64,000 nt of DNA from Flavobacterium frigoritolerans (GTDB taxonomy: Bacteria > Bacteroidota > Bacteroidia > Flavobacteriales > Flavobacteriaceae), in contig NZ_JAOZEV010000017.1 of assembly GCF_025847275.1 (NCBI RefSeq), forward strand, positions 42,547 to 106,546, in the 5' to 3' direction. The position numbers and the translations under genes were made by a program. Of the stretch, positions 24,130 through 32,590 are shown piece after piece (the first letter of the stretch is position 1; every line of letters starts with the position of its first letter). The notes under the pieces are model-generated. The model worked only from the letters and a program-made list of their open reading frames with translations. It was not told the DNA's origin and did no database searches.

Positions 24130-24560
24130 TGGAGTGATTTGCTATCTTTTTACAATAAAAACAGTACGATTGTTTTTTTTATTTACAATCTAAAAGGGTA
24201 GTATTATCTAGAGTTTATGGACTTATTTTAAGCTAAAATTCACTTTCAGTTATATAAATGGTATTAGATTATTAAAATGTAATATTAGTTTTAAAAAGCT
24301 TAATTATTAGCTATTTATGATCTAATTTAAGAGTAGTAAGAGCATCAAAAAATGATAGATAATATTCTGGTTTTTGATTCTTTGGAGGTAAAATCAGAAA
24401 TGAAAATGGAATTAAAATTCTATCTAAATAATGAGTTGTAAGAATTCTTTATGAAAAAATTAAAAAGAGTATAGTTTTTAGATGGTATCTTGCATTACGA
24501 TAACGAACTATTTTTTTGTATTAGATGCAAAAGAATTCGTAATAATTAAATTTGATTAGA
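24130..24560. other. Intergenic region without confident gene
   Basis: AT-rich. It contains a 29-codon ATG frame at 24352-24441 (MIDNILVFDSLEVKSE start) with no recognisable similarity. Otherwise nothing I can name. Confidence 0.3.
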
Positions 24561-26609
24561 ATGAAAATGAGATTGAGAAGAAAGCCAAAAATGACCTTAA
24601 AGAGCTATTTTGAAGAAAACTTTAAAGATCAAACGTTATGGGAATATAACAAAGGAAGTGTAGAGTTACTGGTAGGATTAGTGAATCTGGTTCGTCCAAA
24701 AAAAATAAAAAAAACAACCGTTGTAGATTTATCGGAACTTATTGATTTACTTAAAGAAAATCAAAATTATCGTGATGGGCTGATGGACTGTGTTAGTGCC
24801 CATTTAGAAAAGAAAAAATTTAATAAAATCCTTTCTGATGCAGGTATTTTACAGAATGCCAATTTCTTTTATGAAGTGCGTAGAAGACTATTTGCTAAAT
24901 TAATTCCTGAACAACCTGAAAAAGATACACTGCAATTTATACTAAATCAGGTATTCTTTGTCAAGACTGATCCGTTATGGATAAAAAAAATACCTGAGGA
25001 GCAAATATGGGAGTTGTACTCTTTATTAGAATTTCGTTCTATCTATGAATCGAGTGATGACAAGTCATCGCTTACCGAATTAGTTTTTGCGATGGAGGTT
25101 ATTACCTATCGCATATGTGGATGTGCTATGGAAACCGATGTAATCCAGATGGTACCTGAATATGAAAACTACGAAAGCCCATTTCTTGGCTTTCAGCGAG
25201 AGTTGTTGCTAATAAGTGAGAAGCTGATTGAATCTAGCGAGAACTTTATGCATCCGGATGATCTTGGTTATAAACAATTGATTATCCTACACAAACAATG
25301 TACAGATTATATAGAAACTGCCTTTAAAAATAGTAGCAAATTTGGGATTTCATTACGAGTAAATCAAAGTTTGTTGCGAATCCGTCAGCAGCTTTATCGT
25401 CTGAAATCATTATTACCACTTTTAATACAGGGAGAAGAGAAAGATGCTGATAAGAATACAATTTACCTTTCTTATATACTGATTAAATACAATTGTGATA
25501 AAAACAATATCGATAAACTAATCAGTGAGAGTACTCAGCTTTTATCCTATGAAATAACACAACATACAGCCAATACTGGGGAACATTATATTACAAACAG
25601 CCGTAAGGAATATTATAATATGTTTTATTCTGCGGCTGGCGGTGGTTTTATCGTAGGTTTACTGTGTATTATTAAGCTGTTATTAGGAAAAGTAGAAGCT
25701 AGTGGGTTTGGGCATATTTTGTTATACAGTATGAATTATTCGATAGGATTTATTATAATTTATATCCTTGGATTTACGTTGGCAACGAAGCAACCTGCAA
25801 TGACGGCTTCAGCTTTGGTAAGAGCTTTACAAGAAGGCTTTAAACATAAAGAGCAAGAAAAGAATGAATATAAATATAAAGAGTTTGCCATCTTTTTTGC
25901 ACGAGTATTCCGCTCACAGTTTATTGCATTTGTAGGGAACGTTGCTATAGCTTTTCCAGTTTCATTACTTGGAGTGTGGCTTATTGACAAAGTATTTCAT
26001 TATAATATTGCTAAAGAAAAATGGCCAGTTTTAATCCAAGATTTGAATCCAATTTATTCTGCAGCGATTTTTCATGCAGCTATAGCTGGAGTTTTTCTAT
26101 TTTTATCTGGAATTATTGCCGGAAGTATTGCTAATCGGGACAAGCATAACCATATTTATTACCGTATTCAGGAGCATCCATTGCTTAAATTAAGTTTAGG
26201 AAAAAGAATGACTAAAAAATTGGCTTCACTCTATGAAAAAAAATGGGCAGGAATTATTTCTAATTTTTGGTTTGGTGTTTTTATGGGAAGTACAGTTTTT
26301 ATTGGAATATTCTTTGGATTGAATATTGATATCAGACACATTACTTTTGCTAGCGGGAACTTTGCCATGGGGTTATATGGAGCAGATTTTTATATTACTC
26401 AAGGGATGTTTTTCTGGTCAGTTTTAGGTATCGGGATTATCGGTTTGGTCAATTTTCTTGTTAGTTTCAGTTTGTCACTAGGGCTTGCGTTTCGTTCCAG
26501 AGACATTCCGATTTCTGAATTAAAACAAGTAACAGGGGCAATCTTCAGGTATTTTCTAAGTAAGCCTTCACATTTCTTTTTCCCGCCAAAGAACCATACG
26601 ATACAATAG
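24561..26609 (+). CDS. SpecificRecomb-family membrane protein
   Basis: 682 residues from ATG 24561 (a TTG at 24552 is the only further in-frame start). The first ~350 residues are soluble and helical. From about residue 355 there are several hydrophobic helices (GGGFIVGLLCIIKLLLG, GFIIIYILGFTLA and others), followed by the characteristic KQPAMTASALVRAL motif. The family is called site-specific recombinase in databases, but a polytopic membrane protein with no recombinase residues is not one; the function is unknown. The following YARHG gene starts 25 bases later and may be co-transcribed. Confidence 0.75.
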   Translation: MKMRLRRKPKMTLKSYFEENFKDQTLWEYNKGSVELLVGLVNLVRPKKIKKTTVVDLSELIDLLKENQNYRDGLMDCVSAHLEKKKFNKILSDAGILQNANFFYEVRRRLFAKLIPEQPEKDTLQFILNQVFFVKTDPLWIKKIPEEQIWELYSLLEFRSIYESSDDKSSLTELVFAMEVITYRICGCAMETDVIQMVPEYENYESPFLGFQRELLLISEKLIESSENFMHPDDLGYKQLIILHKQCTDYIETAFKNSSKFGISLRVNQSLLRIRQQLYRLKSLLPLLIQGEEKDADKNTIYLSYILIKYNCDKNNIDKLISESTQLLSYEITQHTANTGEHYITNSRKEYYNMFYSAAGGGFIVGLLCIIKLLLGKVEASGFGHILLYSMNYSIGFIIIYILGFTLATKQPAMTASALVRALQEGFKHKEQEKNEYKYKEFAIFFARVFRSQFIAFVGNVAIAFPVSLLGVWLIDKVFHYNIAKEKWPVLIQDLNPIYSAAIFHAAIAGVFLFLSGIIAGSIANRDKHNHIYYRIQEHPLLKLSLGKRMTKKLASLYEKKWAGIISNFWFGVFMGSTVFIGIFFGLNIDIRHITFASGNFAMGLYGADFYITQGMFFWSVLGIGIIGLVNFLVSFSLSLGLAFRSRDIPISELKQVTGAIFRYFLSKPSHFFFPPKNHTIQ

Positions 26610-26634
26610 GATTTATAATTATTAAGCAAACGGT

Positions 26635-27594
26635 ATGTATATGAAGTTTTATCTCTGTATAATTCTATTAATAACACTTTCACTAAAAGCACAAAATAAG
26701 ATAGATTGTTCGAAATGTTTAGTAGAGCTTATTGATGAAAGTAAACTACAAAATGAAGATCTCAATTCTTTGAAATTATTGAAGAATGAAATTTATGCCC
26801 GAAAAGGTTATATTTTTTCAAATCAGGAATATGCCAATTTTTTTAAGAAGTATAGTTGGTATAAGCCAGTAAATGATAACAGTAGTATAGTTTATTCGGA
26901 TATAGAAATTAAAAATATTGGAATCCTAACACAGCGAATTAGTGAGATCTCGGAGTTTCTTGTGAATGAAAATAATAGTAAGTACAAAATAATTTCAAAA
27001 GAAAAGACAGATGAAATTTTCACAGACGAGAAAAGAAAGGAATTAGAGATAAAATTTGATATCTGGAAAGTTTACAATTATAAGGATAAGACAGGTGAGT
27101 ATTATTTAGTCTTGACAGAAAATAAATTTAAAGAGTCAGTAGATGGAAATTTTTTAAATAATTCTATTAAGGCATTCAACTTTAAAAAAGAAAACAACCG
27201 CTTGGTAAAAACTTTTGAAATTAATGATGCTAAAGGTAAGGATGAAGAAAGTATTTGGTTTTGGACACGATATATTTATGTAGAAGATTTTGATAACGAT
27301 GGTATTATAGAGCCAATAGTGATTTATGGAACCAGTGGTAATAATGGGTATGATGATGGAAGAATAAAAATTCTGCTGTATTACAAAGGCAAAAAGATTG
27401 GAATTCGAATTCAGAATGGAGTTTTGGATAACGAAAGAAATTTTAATGTAGATGCTGATTTTTATACTGTACCAAAGATAATACAAGATAAAATTTTAGA
27501 ACAAATGAATTCAATGGTTAAAAACAATCATTCTATTCTGCCTCACGGATGGCAAAAGAAAGTGGCAAAAAAAATGACCTTCATTCAGGAATAA
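26635..27594 (+). CDS. Exported YARHG-domain protein
   Basis: 319 residues with an N-terminal signal peptide ending near LKAQ (an ATG two codons in would also serve). Residues ~43-75 carry the YARHG motif: NEIYARKGYIFSNQEYANFFKKYSWY. The C-terminal ~170 residues form a separate beta-rich domain with DFDNDGIIEPIVIYGTSG, a calcium-loop-like Asp/Asn cluster also seen in repeat-type surface proteins of Flavobacteria. Likely periplasmic or surface-bound; role unknown. It follows the SpecificRecomb gene by 25 bases. Confidence 0.75.
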   Translation: MYMKFYLCIILLITLSLKAQNKIDCSKCLVELIDESKLQNEDLNSLKLLKNEIYARKGYIFSNQEYANFFKKYSWYKPVNDNSSIVYSDIEIKNIGILTQRISEISEFLVNENNSKYKIISKEKTDEIFTDEKRKELEIKFDIWKVYNYKDKTGEYYLVLTENKFKESVDGNFLNNSIKAFNFKKENNRLVKTFEINDAKGKDEESIWFWTRYIYVEDFDNDGIIEPIVIYGTSGNNGYDDGRIKILLYYKGKKIGIRIQNGVLDNERNFNVDADFYTVPKIIQDKILEQMNSMVKNNHSILPHGWQKKVAKKMTFIQE

Positions 27595-27745
27595 AAAAAA
27601 GAAATTCAACCGATTTTGCAAAACTAAGAATTACTATATTTAAATATCAAGTTTTGAAACTAGTTGATTTTATTTTATGAATGTGGTGAATCAAAAATGA
27701 CAAATAGAATATTCTTTAAAAAATATAAAAGATTAAAAAATAAAA

Positions 27746-28588
27746 ATGGAACTTAATACTTTAGAAACAGTTGGAATTGATAGTATAGTTGATGTGTTAA
27801 ACCTATCATTTTCAGATTATATTGTACCACTACAACTTAATTCAGAACAGTTAGAGGCTAAGATTGTTGCTGAAAATATAAAATTAGATTTATCAATTGG
27901 TGTTTTTTCATCTGGTAAACTAGTCGGTTTTATGCTTCATGCCGTAAATAAATTAGATGGGCAGTTGGTTGCTTATAATGCTGCAACAGGAGTTATTCCT
28001 GATTATCGAGGACAGGGTTTGGTTGCTAAAATGTATGATTATTTATTACCTAAATTAAAAGCATTAGGCGTAACCGAAATGGTATTAGAAGTAATTGTAG
28101 GTAATAATGCAGCGATTAGAGCTTATGAGAAAATGAATTATAAAATTCATAGAACAGTTAATTGCTATAGCGGGCCTATTGAAATAACCAATAAAAAGAA
28201 TGTTGTTGAAATTAAAGAATTGGAAGATTTTAAATGGGATGCTTTTACCTCTTTGTGGTCTATAGAGCCTACTTGGCAAAATACAATTCAAAGTTTAGAT
28301 AACAGTAAGGAACGTTGCCGAATTTTGGAAGCTTATATTAAGAATGAACCTGTTGGTTATATGGTTTATAATCCTACATCACGACGAATTTTACAAATTG
28401 CTGTTGCTGGTAGCCATAGGCGTAAAGGAGTGGGGTCAGAATTAGTAAATAAGATGCTAGAAGCTTTAGATCCTAAAGAACTATCGATGAATAATGTTGA
28501 TGATAATTCATTAGAAACAAATGCTTTTTTAAAGAATTTGGGGCTTTTAAATAAAGTGTCACAGTTTGAAATGAAAAGAAAAATTTAA
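27746..28588 (+). CDS. Double-domain GNAT acetyltransferase
   Basis: 280 residues with two GNAT folds. The first has the acetyl-CoA loop VIPDYRGQGLVAKMYDYLL (R-G-Q-G-L, near residue 88) and VIVGNNAAIRAYEKMNY, typical of motif B. The second, smaller one has VAGSHRRKGVGSELVNKML near residue 225. Both P-loops look functional. Substrate unknown. No operon partner: the next gene is 264 bases downstream. Confidence 0.85.
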   Translation: MELNTLETVGIDSIVDVLNLSFSDYIVPLQLNSEQLEAKIVAENIKLDLSIGVFSSGKLVGFMLHAVNKLDGQLVAYNAATGVIPDYRGQGLVAKMYDYLLPKLKALGVTEMVLEVIVGNNAAIRAYEKMNYKIHRTVNCYSGPIEITNKKNVVEIKELEDFKWDAFTSLWSIEPTWQNTIQSLDNSKERCRILEAYIKNEPVGYMVYNPTSRRILQIAVAGSHRRKGVGSELVNKMLEALDPKELSMNNVDDNSLETNAFLKNLGLLNKVSQFEMKRKI

Positions 28589-28816
28589 TTTCTTTTAGTG
28601 CAACTTGTATTCAATCTTAAATTAATAGTAGAATGAGAATGATTAATATATAGTTATCGTTTTTAGTAATATCTGTTGAGATTTAAATAGAGGATGTTTG
28701 CATGTAAATCATAAACTGAATTGAAATTACTTTTGTTAATTAGAATACAATACATTTTGGTATATTATATCCAATCAAGTTTATCTAAACGGAATTGGAT
28801 ATTTTTTTATAATTAT

Positions 28817-28852
28817 TTTGCATAATATTGCAAATTTGCATAATATTGCAAA
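28817..28852 (+). promoter_or_regulatory. Perfect tandem 18-bp operator-like repeat at the MFS start
   Basis: TTTGCATAATATTGCAAA occurs twice head to tail (28817-28834 and 28835-28852) and abuts the ATG of the MFS gene. Each copy has TTTGCA/TGCAAA arms, and the junction forms the palindrome GCAAATTTGC. The same GCAAATTTGCATAA core stands upstream of the HAD gene (31834-31847). It is a likely operator of the DeoR-type regulator encoded between them. Confidence 0.6.
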
Positions 28853-30064
28853 ATGAAAATAGTGAATTTTAAAGAGATAATCTCCAAATCGATTGGAGGT
28901 ATTAGAAGTGTTTATTTTGTATGTGGGTTTGGTCTTTCCAGTTGGGCTCCTTTAGTACCTTTTGCAAAAGAGCGTCTTGCACTCGATGAAGCAGGCTTAG
29001 GCCTTTTATTATTGCTATTAGGTGCTGGTGCCATCATAATGATGCCTATTTCTGGTATTTTGGGACAACGATATGGCAATAGAATAGTTATAGCACTTTC
29101 ATCTTTATTACTTGCTATTGCCCTGCCTTTTTTAGCATTTTTAGATTCCCGAATTCTTATGGGGCTAAGTCTTTTTTTGTTTGGTGCGGGAGTAGGTACT
29201 GTAGATGTAGCGATGAATTCTGTGGGAGTGCATATACAAAATTTGCATAGTAAACCAATCATGTCGTCGTTCCACGGGCTCTTTAGTTTAGGAGGATTGT
29301 TTGGTTCTATTGGAGTAGGGATTCTCTTGAAAATGGGATTAGAGCCGTTGGTTGCTGCAATATGCATTTCTATATTAGTAATCGCTACGGTAGGATTTCA
29401 GTATAATAAGCTTTTTGATAAGGCAACTGAAAAAGCAACAGCAATCAAAAACGATGATTCAGAAATACCCAAACAAGCTATTCGTTTTTCATGGCTGCAC
29501 CCTGGGGTATTATTTTTCGGGATATTATGTTTTATTGTATTTATGGTTGAGGGTGCCGTGCTAGACTGGAGTGCATTATACTTGCGTGAAAACCGTGGTA
29601 TGAATGAAGTTTGGGCTGGATTAGGATTTGCTACATTTTCTGTTGCAATGGCGATTATGAGACTTTTAGGAGACCGAATAGTCGAAAAGCTAAGCAGTGT
29701 AGCTGTGGTGACAGGTGGTTCATTAATAGCAGCTTTGGGACTAATTCTTGTTATTATGGCACCTACTTTGCCTGTTTCGATAGCTGGATTTTTTATTTTG
29801 GGTTGTGGAGCTGCTAACATTGTTCCTGTATTTTTTAACGAAGCAGGTAGGTTAAAAGGTATTTCAACATCTATGGCTGTTAGTGCAATTAGTACTTTGG
29901 GATATTCGGGTATGTTGCTTGGGCCAGTTGGAGTAGGTTTAGTAGCGCAAATTTCGTCACTAGCAACAGCATTTGCATTTGCTGCCACATTGCTTGCTGG
30001 CGTAGGAGTTCTATATTTATTTTATATTTCGGCAAAGAAGAATAAAAAAACAAATAACTTGTGA
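28853..30064 (+). CDS. MFS transporter (YbjJ/FucP-like)
   Basis: 403 residues with twelve predicted membrane helices. Motif-A-like RYGNRIVIALSSLLL follows the second helix, and GTVDVAMNSVGVHIQ plus KPIMSSFHGLFSLGG in helices 4-5 are typical of the YbjJ branch of the major facilitator superfamily. A second RMMG-like loop (MRLLGDRIVEKLS) starts the C-half. It probably moves a sugar or related compound across the inner membrane. The neighbouring DeoR and HAD genes with shared operator-like DNA suggest a sugar-phosphate-linked function. Confidence 0.85.
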   Translation: MKIVNFKEIISKSIGGIRSVYFVCGFGLSSWAPLVPFAKERLALDEAGLGLLLLLLGAGAIIMMPISGILGQRYGNRIVIALSSLLLAIALPFLAFLDSRILMGLSLFLFGAGVGTVDVAMNSVGVHIQNLHSKPIMSSFHGLFSLGGLFGSIGVGILLKMGLEPLVAAICISILVIATVGFQYNKLFDKATEKATAIKNDDSEIPKQAIRFSWLHPGVLFFGILCFIVFMVEGAVLDWSALYLRENRGMNEVWAGLGFATFSVAMAIMRLLGDRIVEKLSSVAVVTGGSLIAALGLILVIMAPTLPVSIAGFFILGCGAANIVPVFFNEAGRLKGISTSMAVSAISTLGYSGMLLGPVGVGLVAQISSLATAFAFAATLLAGVGVLYLFYISAKKNKKTNNL

Positions 30065-30141
30065 TTTTAGATACTAAAATAGTAAGTATTGATTTCGCTA
30101 TGAAGTTAATACTTACTAACCCGTTGGGTGTAATTATTTTT

Positions 30142-30251
30142 AACACATAGAAACATAGTTTTTTTAGCTAAAAATAAGGCGTTTGACTTATTTAAAGCAC
30201 CATAGCTAGTTGTATTCTTTTTTACACATAAAATCTATGTTTCTATGTGTT
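30142..30251. repeat. 17-bp perfect inverted repeat with long loop
   Basis: AACACATAGAAACATAG (30142-30158) and its exact complement CTATGTTTCTATGTGTT (30235-30251) enclose 76 bases. The arms carry the short internal repeat ACATAGAAACATAG, and a smaller palindrome ACACATA/TATGTGT lies at the right end. It sits between the convergent MFS and DeoR genes, so it may be a bidirectional terminator or a REP-like intergenic repeat. Confidence 0.6.
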
Positions 30252-30323
30252 TAATTAAGTTTTTATTACCCAAGCAAAACGAATAGATTGAAAGAGTATA
30301 TGAGTGTACTAAAGAAGATTGGG

Positions 30324-31073
30324 TTACACCAGTTTTGTAGTTGTATTTCTGTAGGCATCTAACTTAGGATCATTGCTTGCTAGCTCAGTAATAAGTATTC
30401 CAACTTCATCCATAGGACATACTTTATAAGATTCAGCTAAATCTAGTTTTTCAAGGAGGGCAAGTGCAATAACATTTTTTGAAGATCTATACATTGCATT
30501 TTTCACGTCTCCATCATTTTTGTAAGTTGCAGTTACCCCAAATTTACTATCAACCGCACAGGTTCCAAGAAAATAGTTGTCTACAATATAATTTTTAATT
30601 TCTTCACATGTTTTGGCACCCTCTGTAGTTTGCGTTTGCGGATTGTAGCTGCCTCCTAAAAGAATTAGGTTTATGTTTTTGTGATTGGCAAGTATTGGAA
30701 CAATAGAGATATTATTTGTAATAATGGTTAGGTTGGCAGTAATAGGTATTTTTGTAGCAATGCTGCAGTTAGTCGTACCGCCGTCCATGAATAGAGTTTG
30801 TCCATCATTTATGAATTGTTGAGCTTTTAAGGCAATGATTTCCTTTTTATCAGTAAGGTAAGACGCCCGATCAACAAAACTCAACGGATTTTTTTCGACA
30901 AGAATAGCACCACCTCTTACTTTAGATAAGAGCCCGTTTTTGTGTAAGGCCTCAATATCTCTACGAACAGTATCTTCAGAAACTTTAAGCGTTAGCGAAA
31001 GAGATTCATAAGACACCTTACCTTTAGCAGCAAGGGAACTGAGTATTTTTTCAAAACGTTCTTCTTTAAGCAT
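30324..31073 (-). CDS. DeoR/GlpR family regulator
   Basis: 249 residues. The N-terminal winged helix is classic DeoR: ERFEKILSSLAAKGKVSYESLS, then VSEDTVRRDIEALHKNGLLSKVRGGA. The C-terminal sensor domain (from ~residue 75) has the isomerase-like features MDGGTTNCSIA and ITNNISIV, the usual sugar-phosphate pocket. It is 33 bases downstream of the HAD gene on the minus strand, so they form an operon. Probably represses that operon and the facing MFS gene through the GCAAATTTGC sites. Confidence 0.88.
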   Translation of the reverse strand: MLKEERFEKILSSLAAKGKVSYESLSLTLKVSEDTVRRDIEALHKNGLLSKVRGGAILVEKNPLSFVDRASYLTDKKEIIALKAQQFINDGQTLFMDGGTTNCSIATKIPITANLTIITNNISIVPILANHKNINLILLGGSYNPQTQTTEGAKTCEEIKNYIVDNYFLGTCAVDSKFGVTATYKNDGDVKNAMYRSSKNVIALALLEKLDLAESYKVCPMDEVGILITELASNDPKLDAYRNTTTKLV

Positions 31074-31106
31074 AATTGTGCATTGAGATTACAAATATAA
31101 CATTCT

Positions 31107-31748
31107 TTACCCTATTTGTACAAACTCGTATAACTCATTGATGTCATGATAAAATAAGATGTTATTGTTATTTTCAAGGCTAGGCAGATGACATATACCA
31201 GCAACAATAAAACCATATTTCTTCATGTCCTGATAATCATCAGGCCTGTCCTTAATTACTAGAGTCTGACAAGGAGTAAAGCCGTTTATAGCAGCAATCT
31301 GAAGTACAGAATTACTATAGGAGTCTGCAATATTGTTTGTTATCTGATGTTCCTTAAAATAGGGGGTTAGCCCAGATAGGGAAAGCTTTCGGTTGAGCAC
31401 ATCATTTGTTAGTTTTGTAGCTAGACAATAAGGAACTTTAAGATTATTGATGAATTTTTCTACACCAAGAGCGGGTTCAAGTCCAGATATCATTTCTGTG
31501 TCCAGGCATTTAGTAAGATGTGATTCATCAAATTGTGTTTGGCATATTTTTTCAAGAATTGGAATGCATTTTTCAAGAGACTTTCCTCCAAAAAGTGCTA
31601 TTGCTTTGTCTAGATTTAGTTTTTTTCCGTGATCCTCAATCATGTCAAGCATTACTGAGATAATTAAGGTGTCGGAATTGATTAAAATGTTATCGCAGTC
31701 GAAAATGACAAACTCAATCGATTTTAATTTCTTTGATATTAAAGACAT
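31107..31748 (-). CDS. HAD-superfamily hydrolase, divergent
   Basis: 213 residues with a HAD type IA layout: FDCDNILINSD (motif I, where the usual Gly after the second Asp is Asn), a cap of helices, CLATKLTND (motif II), and VIKDRPDDYQDMKKYGF in place of the usual ED-S-x-x-G motif. The motif III region lacks the normal Lys-Pro. It may still be a phosphatase, but altered active-site loops make it unusual. First gene of the HAD-DeoR operon; a GCAAATTTGC site lies 86-95 bases upstream. Confidence 0.7.
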   Translation of the reverse strand: MSLISKKLKSIEFVIFDCDNILINSDTLIISVMLDMIEDHGKKLNLDKAIALFGGKSLEKCIPILEKICQTQFDESHLTKCLDTEMISGLEPALGVEKFINNLKVPYCLATKLTNDVLNRKLSLSGLTPYFKEHQITNNIADSYSNSVLQIAAINGFTPCQTLVIKDRPDDYQDMKKYGFIVAGICHLPSLENNNNILFYHDINELYEFVQIG

Positions 31749-31833
31749 AGTTCCAATGGGGGATTAGTTTAAGGTTCTATTTAAGGATACAGTATATTTT
31801 AAATATTTGGATAAAATATTAATGCAAAAATAA

Positions 31834-31847
31834 GCAAATTTGCATAA
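31834..31847 (-). promoter_or_regulatory. Operator-like site upstream of the HAD-DeoR operon
   Basis: GCAAATTTGCATAA matches the junction of the tandem repeat at 28817-28852 exactly over 14 bases. Its core GCAAATTTGC (31834-31843) is palindromic. This supports autoregulation by the DeoR protein. Confidence 0.5.
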
Positions 31848-31978
31848 AAACTCAATAATATTTAAATTAACGTATCTGTTATCGAATAAATAATTACAAT
31901 TTGAAATGCTTTTTAGGGTGTATTTCTTCAAAAAATATATTTCTTAAAGGGCATTAATATCAAATTTCTTGAAACAAC

Positions 31979-32023
31979 GTAACTAGTTACATATTTTTTT
32001 ATACATTTGCGTAACTAGTTACG
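31979..32023 (+). promoter_or_regulatory. Twin palindromic operators and promoter of marR
   Basis: GTAACTAGTTAC occurs at 31979-31990 and again at 32011-32022 (CGTAACTAGTTACG, a perfect 14-bp palindrome at 32010-32023), 32 bases or three helical turns apart. Between them lies the -7 box TACATTTG (32002-32009). MarR-type proteins bind such palindromes, so this is most likely the autorepression site. Confidence 0.75.
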
Positions 32024-32029
32024 TAATTT

Positions 32030-32518
32030 ATGATACAGAACGATTTTTTAATTGAAATACAATTGGTAGGGCTTACTAGCCGATTAAAGAGACTTACAGA
32101 TAATATACTTTATAGTACTAAGGATTTTTATAAAGCTGTAGGTGTTGATATTGAGCCAAACTGGCATCTTATATTCTTGCTTTTAAAAAAACATAGGGAA
32201 CTCACTGTAACTGAAATTTCGGAACGCTTGCAAATGTCACATCCTGCAATTGTTAAGATTATCAGGAATATGAAGCTGAAAGATTATATAGGGACAAAAA
32301 CGGATACTACTGATTCACGGAAACAACTACTGTATTTAACAACTAAAGCAGAGTTGGCATTGCCACAATTAGAAAAATGCTGGGAAGCCTGTATTCTTAC
32401 CATGGAGGAATTACTAGAAGGAAATGAGTTTTTCTTAAAAAATCTAGAGTTGATTGAGGAGAAAATTGGTAAGAAAAGCTATAAAGAGAGAACTTTAAAA
32501 AATTTAAATAGACTCTAA
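32030..32518 (+). CDS. MarR family transcriptional regulator
   Basis: 162 residues. The winged helix is clear in the middle: PNWHLIFLLLKKHRELTVTEISERLQMSHPAIVKIIRNM with the wing GTKTDTTDSRKQLLYLT following. Helices at both ends form the dimer interface. It starts 6 bases after the second palindrome, so bound protein would block initiation. The next gene, an EamA transporter, lies 72 bases downstream on the same strand and is the probable target. Confidence 0.85.
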   Translation: MIQNDFLIEIQLVGLTSRLKRLTDNILYSTKDFYKAVGVDIEPNWHLIFLLLKKHRELTVTEISERLQMSHPAIVKIIRNMKLKDYIGTKTDTTDSRKQLLYLTTKAELALPQLEKCWEACILTMEELLEGNEFFLKNLELIEEKIGKKSYKERTLKNLNRL

Positions 32519-32590
32519 TAGTATTTGTAACAGAATCAGTAAGTTGGATTGGTTCATAACTAAGTAAAGGGAATTTTAAGAGACAATATA

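Noticed and set aside
23974..24201. 75-codon frame after the metal lipoprotein
   Set aside because: It runs through the terminator hairpin at 24075-24129 and has no plausible protein pattern.
24561..26609. Site-specific recombinase as a sign of a mobile element
   Set aside because: The protein is a polytopic membrane protein with no integrase or resolvase motifs, and no attachment sites or repeats flank it.
29398..29988. Long minus-strand frame inside the MFS gene
   Set aside because: Shadow of a hydrophobic gene; the plus strand has all MFS motifs and the minus frame resembles nothing.
30142..30251. Inverted repeat as ends of an insertion sequence
   Set aside because: The 76-base interior codes for nothing and no target-site duplication is evident.
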